The translations under genes and the position numbers were made by a program. This document shows positions 15,569 to 22,339 of a stretch of 64,000 nt of DNA, in pieces (the first letter of the stretch is position 1; each line of letters starts with the position of its first letter). This DNA is from JAICKM01 sp050998805. GTDB taxonomy: Bacteria; Chloroflexota; Chloroflexia; QHBQ01; JAICKM01. The DNA lies in the NCBI GenBank assembly GCA_050998805.1, contig JBPCPV010000048.1, forward strand, positions 89,751 through 153,750. Direction: 5' to 3'. The notes beneath the pieces are model-generated. The model did not search any database, was not told where the DNA came from, and worked only from the letters and a program-made list of their open reading frames with translations.

Positions 15569-17329
15569 CTAGTCTTCCTTCAGTACGGGCATGAGTATAG
15601 TATAATGTTCGCCGTCGTCGGTATCGGGGACTTTATAGAGGCCGGCACCCATCGCGGTGAGCAATTCGAGTGCTGTGTATAGGGCGAGTTCGTCGTCTTG
15701 GGCTTGCGGGCTGTCCACGATCTTGCGTATGTCGATCAGGCCGCGTACATCCTTCTTCGCGCCCCCGCTCAGAGGTGCGCCGATGCCGATCTCAACCACC
15801 GGCTTGCCTTCCCACTCGGTTGTCTTCGCGCGGATCGGCAAGGGTGGGGCGTTCTCTGGGGCGCGCGTCCGCGTGCGCCGGAGGACGCCGAGTAGGGCCT
15901 GCCGCAACCGCAGGGGGTCGCCGACCACAATCGGCAGGGTCTCGGGCAGTTCCCAGGCGAGTTGGACGCCATTGAGCGCGTTGAGAGCCGAGCTGTCGCG
16001 CCGCATGTCGTCGAGGAGGGCGCGCAGATCGAAGCTGCGAGTCTGCACTCCGAGGAGTGCGTCTTCGAGCCGTGAAAGCTCGAGCAGATTGCTCACCAGG
16101 CCGTCCAACCGCCGCGACTCGCTGAGGATAGTGGCTGCGTAGCGCGCCGTGCTGCTGGCGGGGTCGGTCGTGTGGCGCAGCAGAAGTTGGGCGTACCCGC
16201 TGATCGAGGTGATCGGCGTGCGTAGCTGGTGGCCTGTCAGCGCGAGCAGCCTCGCCCGATGCTGGTGGAACTCGTCAATAGTGCGGTCGTAGTTCGCTTG
16301 GCGGTCCTCGGCCTCACTGCTCTGCTGGACGGCGGCTATCGCGCGCGACAGGCTCCGCAGCAGCATCAGCTTCTCGGCGGGGACAACCTCCACATCCGAG
16401 TGCCAGTAGAGGTTGAGGAGGCCGCTCGCCAGGCGGGAATGTGAGCGGCGCACGGGCAGGCCGAGGTACGTCTTGAACCCGGCCTCCGCCGCCACGCCGA
16501 TCTTCTCTGTCGTGCCCGGCTCGCCGAGGTGGCGCAAGAACCTCGGCGCGGTCATGGCGTAGACGGGCGCGGCATCTGCGCTGCCCCAGGGCAGTTGCTC
16601 GCCGGCGGTCTGCTCGGTGTCCAGCCCGCGCGCCGCGCGCACGTAGAGTTTCCCGTTTTCAGGATCAACGACCATGATGGTGCCGGCATCTGCCTCGGTA
16701 ATGGACACGGCCTGCTCGAGGAGCTTCGCCAAACTGCGGCTGAGATCCCCACCCGACTCCGCCCCATCCCAGATGGCAGCCGCCTGGTCGAGCATCGCCC
16801 GAGACTCCTGCTGTTGGCGGCTCACCTCGAGGGCGTTCGCCATCGGCACGGCGACAGCCTGCCGCAGTTCCTCCACGCTCTCATCGGAGATCCCCGCGAA
16901 AGCGCCCGGCTCGCGGTGGGCGAGCAGCAGCACCGCCGCGGTGCCGGTGTTGCCGGGCAGAGGCACAGGGATGCTCAAGAGCGCGCGTAGACCATGCTCG
17001 GCGAATAGATCGCCGAACTGCGCCGAACTCTCCTGTAGGTCGGGGATGTGCAGCGGCCCCTCGTCCCAAGACCAGGGGTCGATCAGGTGGCGCGGCAGGA
17101 GTGGTGTCGGCAGCGAGACCACCTCTCCCATGCCGTATAGCTCCGCCGGCTCCAGCTGCACGGGGTCCGTCCCGTCAACCCGCAACACCATCGCTGCGTC
17201 GTGGGGGACAAGCTCTTGCAGCAGTTGGCGCAGCAGGCGCAACAATTCGGCCTGATCGAGGCAGGGTGCCAGGTCTTTGAGCACCCTATTGGTGATCCAC
17301 AAACTGTTGTGGTCAACTTCACGCGGCAT
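15569..17329 (-). CDS. GAF-containing histidine kinase homologue with degenerate ATPase domain
   Basis: 586 residues from the ATG at 17329, preceded by GGAAAGG; a TTG at 17365 is less convincing. Two GAF-like regions (about 30-175 and 195-350) precede a DHp domain with H-box GHQLRTPITSISGYAQLL. The following domain keeps the fold but lacks the N-box Asn (GVLRRTRT where NLLxNAxKYT is expected) and has no DxGxG motif. Autophosphorylation therefore looks unlikely; it may be a phosphatase or scaffold. No membrane helices are seen, so it is probably cytoplasmic. It leads the operon with the REC-GGDEF and HD genes. Confidence 0.8.
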   Translation of the reverse strand: MPREVDHNSLWITNRVLKDLAPCLDQAELLRLLRQLLQELVPHDAAMVLRVDGTDPVQLEPAELYGMGEVVSLPTPLLPRHLIDPWSWDEGPLHIPDLQESSAQFGDLFAEHGLRALLSIPVPLPGNTGTAAVLLLAHREPGAFAGISDESVEELRQAVAVPMANALEVSRQQQESRAMLDQAAAIWDGAESGGDLSRSLAKLLEQAVSITEADAGTIMVVDPENGKLYVRAARGLDTEQTAGEQLPWGSADAAPVYAMTAPRFLRHLGEPGTTEKIGVAAEAGFKTYLGLPVRRSHSRLASGLLNLYWHSDVEVVPAEKLMLLRSLSRAIAAVQQSSEAEDRQANYDRTIDEFHQHRARLLALTGHQLRTPITSISGYAQLLLRHTTDPASSTARYAATILSESRRLDGLVSNLLELSRLEDALLGVQTRSFDLRALLDDMRRDSSALNALNGVQLAWELPETLPIVVGDPLRLRQALLGVLRRTRTRAPENAPPLPIRAKTTEWEGKPVVEIGIGAPLSGGAKKDVRGLIDIRKIVDSPQAQDDELALYTALELLTAMGAGLYKVPDTDDGEHYTILMPVLKED

Positions 17330-17431
17330 CGGTGGTGGCCTTTCCACGGTACGGTTTCTTAGCAAGCGCGCAAACTACGGGGGCTTGCGACCGTTACAAG
17401 GCCGGATGGGGCAAGAATCATGCCATGTCTA

Positions 17432-17584
17432 ATGCATAGTGCGTAGCGCGTAGTGCGTAGTCGTGGTGGAGATTGGAGGGCGGAAAGCTGATCCCCGAAA
17501 GGCACGAAAAAGCACGAAAAGCGGCTAGTGGTTAGTGCTCGGAGCCGCCGGGACGGCGGCGATACGGGGCCGCCGGGACGGCGG
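17432..17584. repeat. Heptamer repeats and two GCCGCC palindromes in a spacer
   Basis: The 290-bp gap between kinase and NtrC-like genes holds GCGTAGT-family heptamers (17432-17462), a short TAGTGGT run near 17526, and two direct copies of the GCCGCCGGGACGGCGG palindrome (17544-17559 and 17569-17584) separated by CGATACGGG. No gene is visible. Confidence 0.75.
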
Positions 17585-17619
17585 TACGAGGTCTGGCCGC
17601 GATCAGCGCATGGAGCAAG

Positions 17620-19062
17620 CTACCCCAACTCGTAGACCTTCAGCCGCGCGGTCAGCTCCTGCCGGGATAGGCCGAGCATCTTCGCGGCCTCGGCCTGGTC
17701 GCCGCGCGCCTGGCTCAGGGCCTCCACCAGGATGCTGCGCTCGGTGTCGGCGAGGATGTCGGCGAGGTGGGTTTTTTCGCGCACGAGCCGGGTGATGTCG
17801 AGGAACTTGCGCTCGGTGTAGGGGGAGAAGAGCAGGTGGTGGCTGGTGATCACCCCGCCCTGCGACATGACCACGGCCCGCTCTATCGCGTTCTCCAACT
17901 CGCGCACATTGCCCGGCCAGTCGTAGTCCTCCAAGACCAGCACCGCCTCTTCCGAGATGCTCGCAGGCGACGCGGACGCGCTGTAGCGGTGCTTGCCGAG
18001 GAAATGCTCGATCAGGGGCAGGATGTCTTCTTTGCGCTCGCGCAGGGGCGGCATGTCAATTTCGATCACCGCCAGCCGGTAATAGAGGTCGTCGCGGAAG
18101 CGCCCTGCGGCCACTTCCTCTTTCAGCCGCTTGTTGGTCGCGGCGATCACGCGCACATCCACCTTGATCGGCAAGCTGCCGCCCACCCGCTCGAACTCCC
18201 GCTCCTGCAAGACACGTAGCAATTTGCGCTGGGTGCTCAGGCTCATCTCGCCTATCTCGTCGAGGAAGATCGTGCCCTTGTGGGCCATCTCGAAGCGGCC
18301 CTTGCGCTGGGTCATCGCGCCGGTGAACGAGCCTTTTTCGTGCCCGAACAGCTCGCTCTCGAGCAGCGTCTCCGGCAGCGCGGCGCAGTTCACCTTGACC
18401 ATCGGCCCGTGGCGGTACTGCGAGTTCGCGTGGATCGTGTTGGCGACGAGTTCCTTGCCGGTGCCGGTCTCGCCGGTGATCAGGATAGTCGCATCGGTGC
18501 CTGCGGCCCGCCCGATCATCTTGTAGACATCCTGCATCGCCGCGCTGTCGCCGATGATCCGCTCGGAGGGATCGCGCCCGACCCCGTCGCTCAGGTTGCG
18601 GATCTCGTTGGTCAGTTGCCTGCCCTCGAAATAGCGGTTGATCGTAAGCAACACATCCGACAGCTCGAACGGCTTCGTGATGTAATCGAACGCCCCGAGT
18701 TGGGTGGCCTGGATCGCCGTCGTCGCCGAATTATAGGCGGTCATCATAACGATCGGCACATTGAGGCGCTTGGCCCGCATCTCTTTCAGCACGGCCATGC
18801 CGTCCATCTCAGGCATCCGCATATCCATCAGGATTAGGTCGTAGCCGCCGTCGGTCAGCGCCCCGATCACCTGCTGGCCGGTCTCGGCCTCTGAGACCCG
18901 GAAGCCCTCTTCCTCGAGGAAATCGTGGAGAAGAGCGCGGATCGTGGCTTCATCGTCGGCGATCAAGATATGCCTGCCGGCGGCCTTCGCCGTGGGCGCT
19001 TCTGCCAGGGCGACGCTCGCCTTGCCGTTGGTCTGCTGCGCCTTGCCGTTCGTGGTAGTCAC
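17620..19062 (-). CDS. NtrC-family response regulator (REC, AAA+, Fis-type HTH)
   Basis: About 480 residues from the GTG at 19062, with GGAG nine bases upstream; a TTG at 19077 has its ribosome site too close. After a 30-residue Ala/Lys-rich start come a receiver (LILMDMRMPEMDG), an AAA+ core with Walker A GETGTGKE, the sigma54-contact loop GSFTGA, Walker B TIFLDEIGEMS and an arginine-finger region. The Fis-like HTH ends the protein (AAKMLGLSRQELTARL). Such regulators open sigma54 promoters, so its targets depend on RpoN being present. It has its own promoter overlapping the upstream kinase gene. Confidence 0.9.
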   Translation of the reverse strand: MTTTNGKAQQTNGKASVALAEAPTAKAAGRHILIADDEATIRALLHDFLEEEGFRVSEAETGQQVIGALTDGGYDLILMDMRMPEMDGMAVLKEMRAKRLNVPIVMMTAYNSATTAIQATQLGAFDYITKPFELSDVLLTINRYFEGRQLTNEIRNLSDGVGRDPSERIIGDSAAMQDVYKMIGRAAGTDATILITGETGTGKELVANTIHANSQYRHGPMVKVNCAALPETLLESELFGHEKGSFTGAMTQRKGRFEMAHKGTIFLDEIGEMSLSTQRKLLRVLQEREFERVGGSLPIKVDVRVIAATNKRLKEEVAAGRFRDDLYYRLAVIEIDMPPLRERKEDILPLIEHFLGKHRYSASASPASISEEAVLVLEDYDWPGNVRELENAIERAVVMSQGGVITSHHLLFSPYTERKFLDITRLVREKTHLADILADTERSILVEALSQARGDQAEAAKMLGLSRQELTARLKVYELG

Positions 19063-19104
19063 CAATCGCGTCTCCAATCTCCCGTCTCAGCGGTTGTATG
19101 CGCC

Positions 19105-19133
19105 ATTATAGACGACTCACGCGCCTGCGTCAA
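19105..19133 (-). promoter_or_regulatory. Strong predicted promoter for the NtrC-like gene
   Basis: On the minus strand, TTGACG (19133-19128), a 17-bp spacer and TATAAT (19110-19105). The -35 overlaps the stop of the HAMP kinase gene. The predicted start near 19098 leaves a short leader. Confidence 0.6.
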
Positions 19134-20950
19134 CTAGCGGTGCCCCGCAGTTGCAGGGGCTTCTGCTCGGCGCTCCCCGGCAGCAGGATCACGAACTCGG
19201 TGCCTGCGCCCTGCGTGCTCTGCACGCCCACCGTGCCGCCGTGGGCCGCGACTATCTCCCGCACTATGGCGAGGCCGAGGCCGCTGCTCTGGCCCTGGGG
19301 CGCGCGCGACTTGTCCACCTGGTAGAACCGGTCGAAGATACGCGCCAGCTCCTCAGCCTGGATGCCGGGGCCGGTGTCGCGGACCGAAATGCGCGCGCCG
19401 TCTGCGTGCGGTTCGACGGCGAGGGTCACCCGCCCGCCGGGCGGAGTATGGCGCAGCCCGTTGTCGAGCAGGTTGGTGATCGCGCGACGCAGCCGGTCGC
19501 CATCGGCAGGCACGAGGGGCACCGGCCCCGCCTCCACCCGCAACTCGACCTGGCGCTCGCTGGCCTGTGGGCGCATACTCGAAGCCGCCTGCTGCAACAG
19601 CCCGGCTATATCGGTCGGGTGAAGTTCCAGCTCGCTCTCCCCGCCCTGTAGCCGCGCCAGGTCCACCACGTCGGCCACCAGCCGTGCCATGCGCGCCGCC
19701 TCGGCGTTGATCACCTGCGCCGCGTCGCGGAACGCCTGCGGGTCGCGCAGTGCGCCGTCGAGCATCGCGCCGGAGAAGCCGCTGATCGAAGTCAGAGGCG
19801 TCTTGAGGTCATGTGAGACGTTCGCCAGGAACTCCCGCTGGGCTTGGTGTGTGCGCTCGACTTCGGAGGCCATTTGATTGAAGTCCACCGCGAGCGCCTG
19901 CATTTCGCTGCTGCCGGTGACGGGCGCTTTGTGCGCGTAGTTGCCCTGTGCGATTTCGCGGGTCGCCGCCGTCAGCGTGGCTATGGGGCGGGTGAGGGAG
20001 CGCGCTATCACCAGCCCCAGCGCCAGCGAGGCCAGCACGGCGGCCAGGCCGAAGAACAGGAACTGGGAGACAAAGGTGGCAGCCACTTCGCTGAGATCCG
20101 GCGGGCGCTGCGCGAGCAGCATGTAGAAGGCCGGCGGGCGCGCGCTCGCGGAGGGCTGGTCGCCTGCGCCGACGGGGCTTAGGAGTATGCGCGCCGCCGC
20201 CGCCTCGTAGATCCACGATTGGCCTGCGGCGTCTTTGTTCAACTTGCCCTGCACCGGGACGGCGGGGTTCGCCGCGAGTCCCGCAGGCAGCCCGCCGAGC
20301 TGTCCCTTGCCGGCCATATTCGCCGCGCCGCCGAGGCTGTCGAGCAACACCGTGCCGTCGGGCCGCACGATCCAGAGGCGGAAGCGGGTCGCCTGCAACT
20401 CAGTCTGGATATGCCCCGTCGCCTGCTGCACGCTGACCCGGTCGCCGGCGTCGAGCGGCTGGCCGAGTGGGTCTTCTATCTCCAGCAGGTCGCCGCGTAT
20501 CCCGTCTATCGAAGATGCCGCCGGTGTGCCGCTTATGGCGGCGGCGAGCGGCGCAAGCTGCGTGCGTATCCTGCCGGAGGCGACGGCTATCCGCACCCGG
20601 TTCGGCATACCCAGCCCGTTGCGGAGCACGGTCTCGATCCCCCGCACCTCCAGCTGGATCGGCCCGACGGCCTGCGCGATCTTCGCCTTCGCGGGCGGCC
20701 CCGCGTTCGCCGCGCTCGACAGCCCCACCAGCTTGGTGTTGATGTCGTCTATCGCGCTCACGATACGCTGGCGCAGCACGGCGGTCTCGATCTGAGGCGC
20801 GACAAGGTACATCCCGGTCTGCAACTGCCGGTATGCGTCCTGTGTCTTCACGTCCTCGCTGCGCCCCAGGTATACCAGCGTCGCCAGCAGGAGGGCGGGT
20901 ATCAGCACGACCACGTAGCTGATGATCAGCCGGGCGCGCAGGCTGTTCAC
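19130..20950 (-). CDS. Membrane sensor histidine kinase (HAMP)
   Basis: 606 residues. TM1 is about 7-29, an extracytoplasmic sensor of about 250 residues follows, then TM2 (FLFFGLAAVLASLALGLVIA) and a HAMP domain. The DHp H-box is NVSHDLKTPLTSISG. The catalytic domain is intact: N-box NLLDNGLRHTPPGG, G1 DTGPGI, F-box IFDRFYQVD and G2 GLGLAIV. It overlaps the OmpR-type regulator upstream by 4 bp and forms a classical two-component pair with it. The stimulus is unknown. Confidence 0.92.
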   Translation of the reverse strand: MNSLRARLIISYVVVLIPALLLATLVYLGRSEDVKTQDAYRQLQTGMYLVAPQIETAVLRQRIVSAIDDINTKLVGLSSAANAGPPAKAKIAQAVGPIQLEVRGIETVLRNGLGMPNRVRIAVASGRIRTQLAPLAAAISGTPAASSIDGIRGDLLEIEDPLGQPLDAGDRVSVQQATGHIQTELQATRFRLWIVRPDGTVLLDSLGGAANMAGKGQLGGLPAGLAANPAVPVQGKLNKDAAGQSWIYEAAAARILLSPVGAGDQPSASARPPAFYMLLAQRPPDLSEVAATFVSQFLFFGLAAVLASLALGLVIARSLTRPIATLTAATREIAQGNYAHKAPVTGSSEMQALAVDFNQMASEVERTHQAQREFLANVSHDLKTPLTSISGFSGAMLDGALRDPQAFRDAAQVINAEAARMARLVADVVDLARLQGGESELELHPTDIAGLLQQAASSMRPQASERQVELRVEAGPVPLVPADGDRLRRAITNLLDNGLRHTPPGGRVTLAVEPHADGARISVRDTGPGIQAEELARIFDRFYQVDKSRAPQGQSSGLGLAIVREIVAAHGGTVGVQSTQGAGTEFVILLPGSAEQKPLQLRGTAS

Positions 20951-21642
20951 GAGGTCGCCTCGTCTTCGAGCACCAGCTTGTAGCCGGAGCCGCGCACCGT
21001 CTGGATCGCCAGGGACGACCCCTCCATGCGGTCGCGCAGGTGGGCCACATGCACGTCAACCGTGCGGGTGTCGCCGAAATATTCGTAGCCCCAGACCACG
21101 TTCAGCAGCCGGTCTCGGTCGAGCACGATGCCGAGGTTGCCCGCGAGCATCTTGAGCAGGTCGAACTCCTTGCTCCGCAGCGTCACCGGCTGCCCGGCGA
21201 CCCAGACCTCGTGGCGGGCGGGGTCGATCACGGTGTTGCCGAGCGTGATAGCCCCCTCGTTTGTCGGTGCCGTGTTCCCCGCGCGCCGCAAGATCGCCTT
21301 CACCCGCGCCACAAGCTCGCGCGGGTTGAACGGCTTGCCGAGGTAGTCGTCCGCGCCGAGTTCGAGGCCGACGATCTTATCCACGTCCTCGGTCTTGGCG
21401 GTCAGCATGATGATCGGCACGTCGCTCTCCCGCCGCAGGCTCCGGCAGACCTCGAAGCCGTCCAGCCCCGGCAGCATCAGGTCGAGCACGATCAGCGCGG
21501 GGTGCAGCGTGCGTGCGAGCCGCAGCCCCTCGTTGCCGTCGTAGGCCGCCTCGACGCGGTAGCCCTCATTTTCGAGATAGAGCTTGACCAGGTTGACGAT
21601 AGGTCGCTCGTCGTCCACGATCAAGACGGTCTTTTCGCTCAT
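20947..21642 (-). CDS. OmpR/PhoB-family response regulator
   Basis: 231 residues. The receiver has the acidic pair in VDDE, the phospho-Asp in LIVLDLMLPGLDG, MLTAK and KPF. The C-terminal winged helix carries the usual LRSKEFDLLKMLAGN and YEYFGDTRTVDVHVAHLRDRM blocks. It is the cognate regulator of the overlapping kinase gene downstream. A well-formed promoter lies about 45 bp upstream. Confidence 0.94.
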   Translation of the reverse strand: MSEKTVLIVDDERPIVNLVKLYLENEGYRVEAAYDGNEGLRLARTLHPALIVLDLMLPGLDGFEVCRSLRRESDVPIIMLTAKTEDVDKIVGLELGADDYLGKPFNPRELVARVKAILRRAGNTAPTNEGAITLGNTVIDPARHEVWVAGQPVTLRSKEFDLLKMLAGNLGIVLDRDRLLNVVWGYEYFGDTRTVDVHVAHLRDRMEGSSLAIQTVRGSGYKLVLEDEATS

Positions 21643-21685
21643 TCGACTTCCCCCTCTCTGCCGGCCGCATCAGTTGTATACCCCG

Positions 21686-21714
21686 ATTATACTCCACTCC
21701 GCGCGCAGCCTCAA
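21686..21714 (-). promoter_or_regulatory. Predicted promoter of the two-component operon
   Basis: Minus strand TTGAGG (21714-21709), a 17-bp spacer and TATAAT (21691-21686), ending 43 bp before the regulator ATG. Confidence 0.55.
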
Positions 21715-21720
21715 CTCGGC

Positions 21721-21822
21721 GTCAGTGGTCGGTGGTCGGTGGTCAGTGTTCCGCCCCCCACCACACTGTCATTCTGAGAGCAGCGAAGAATCTCGGCCCC
21801 GTCCGCACTCCGCACTCCGCAT
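21721..21822. repeat. Heptamer repeats (GGTCAGT/GGTCGGT and CTCCGCA families)
   Basis: Period-7 runs at about 21721-21751 and 21801-21821 flank the divergent spacer between the two-component operon and the STAND locus. The second run abuts the next -35 box directly. Confidence 0.8.
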
Positions 21823-21851
21823 TTGACATCCCGCCCACCTCCCTGTATCAT
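21823..21851 (+). promoter_or_regulatory. Strong predicted promoter for the STAND locus
   Basis: A consensus TTGACA (21823-21828), a 17-bp spacer and TATCAT (21846-21851). Predicted +1 near 21858, about 50 nt before the small membrane peptide gene. Confidence 0.65.
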
Positions 21852-21908
21852 ATCCCCAAACCAGATCCGCTTGCCTACTGCGCCTCGCTTTATCCAGAGG
21901 AGAACCGC

Positions 21909-22016
21909 ATGGACGTTACCACCGCATCGTTCCTAGCAGTAGTCATCCTTTTTCTCTTCTTGGTCTTCGCCCTCCTGATCCTGCGAGGCAACCTGTCCCG
22001 ACCACAGCCCCCATAA
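21909..22016 (+). CDS. 35-residue single-span membrane peptide
   Basis: A short open frame from an ATG with AGAGGAG seven bases upstream. After six residues comes a run of about 20 hydrophobic residues (FLAVVILFLFLVFALLIL), then a short basic Pro-rich end (RGNLSRPQPP). It is the first gene behind a strong promoter and lies 14 bp before the EAD1 frame, so it is probably co-transcribed with the STAND protein. I do not recognise a family. An anchor, a regulator or a membrane-active effector are all conceivable. Confidence 0.6.
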   Translation: MDVTTASFLAVVILFLFLVFALLILRGNLSRPQPP

Positions 22017-22030
22017 GAAAGGTAGAAGCG

Positions 22031-22330
22031 ATGGACCTCACTGGAACACAATGGCAAGAGCTTCAAGATGCCTTGATTAACGCCTTCCCACAGCGGCCAC
22101 AGCTGGCGGCGATGGTCCAAAAACGGCTGGGCATGAACCTGAATGCTATTGCCGGAGATCCCGATCTGGAACCCGCAACCTTCCAGCTTATCCAATGGGC
22201 AATATCTCATGGTCGGCTGCCCGACCTGATCAACGGGGCGACCCAATCCAACCCCGGCAACCCCCTGCTGCAAACATTCGTCGCCGGCCTGGGGAGCACA
22301 GCTGGCCCAAAAGCCCGACCCCCGGCATAG
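22031..22330 (+). CDS. Effector-associated domain EAD1 (zero-frame product)
   Basis: 99 residues resembling the EAD1 domain: LTGTQWQELQDALINAFP at the start, then LAAMVQKRLGMNLNAIAG and ATFQLIQWAISHGRLPDLI. EAD1 is a death-like adaptor module usually fused to, or paired with, STAND NTPases and conflict-system effectors. AAAGG lies seven bases before the ATG. The frame stops at 22328-22330 inside the loop of a hairpin that follows a CCCAAAA heptamer. A -1 shift there would continue directly into the NB-ARC/TPR frame to give about 745 residues. A free EAD1 of 99 residues would be the unshifted product. Confidence 0.8.
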   Translation: MDLTGTQWQELQDALINAFPQRPQLAAMVQKRLGMNLNAIAGDPDLEPATFQLIQWAISHGRLPDLINGATQSNPGNPLLQTFVAGLGSTAGPKARPPA

Positions 22331-22339
22331 CATCGGGGG
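22291..22339 (+). promoter_or_regulatory. Candidate programmed -1 ribosomal frameshift signal
   Basis: Four elements are arranged as in dnaX-type sites. An internal SD-like GGGGAG (22291-22296) comes first. The slippery heptamer C CCA AAA (22306-22312) is in the correct zero-frame phase. A 6-nt spacer follows, then a GC hairpin CCCCCG (22319-22324)/CGGGGG (22334-22339) whose 9-nt loop contains the zero-frame TAG. After slipping, reading continues as SPTPGIAS into the STAND frame. Confidence 0.6.

Noticed and set aside
22195..22330. Independent start of the STAND gene at ATG 22195
   Set aside because: It has no ribosome site, lies wholly inside EAD1, and its first 40 residues are shadow sequence.
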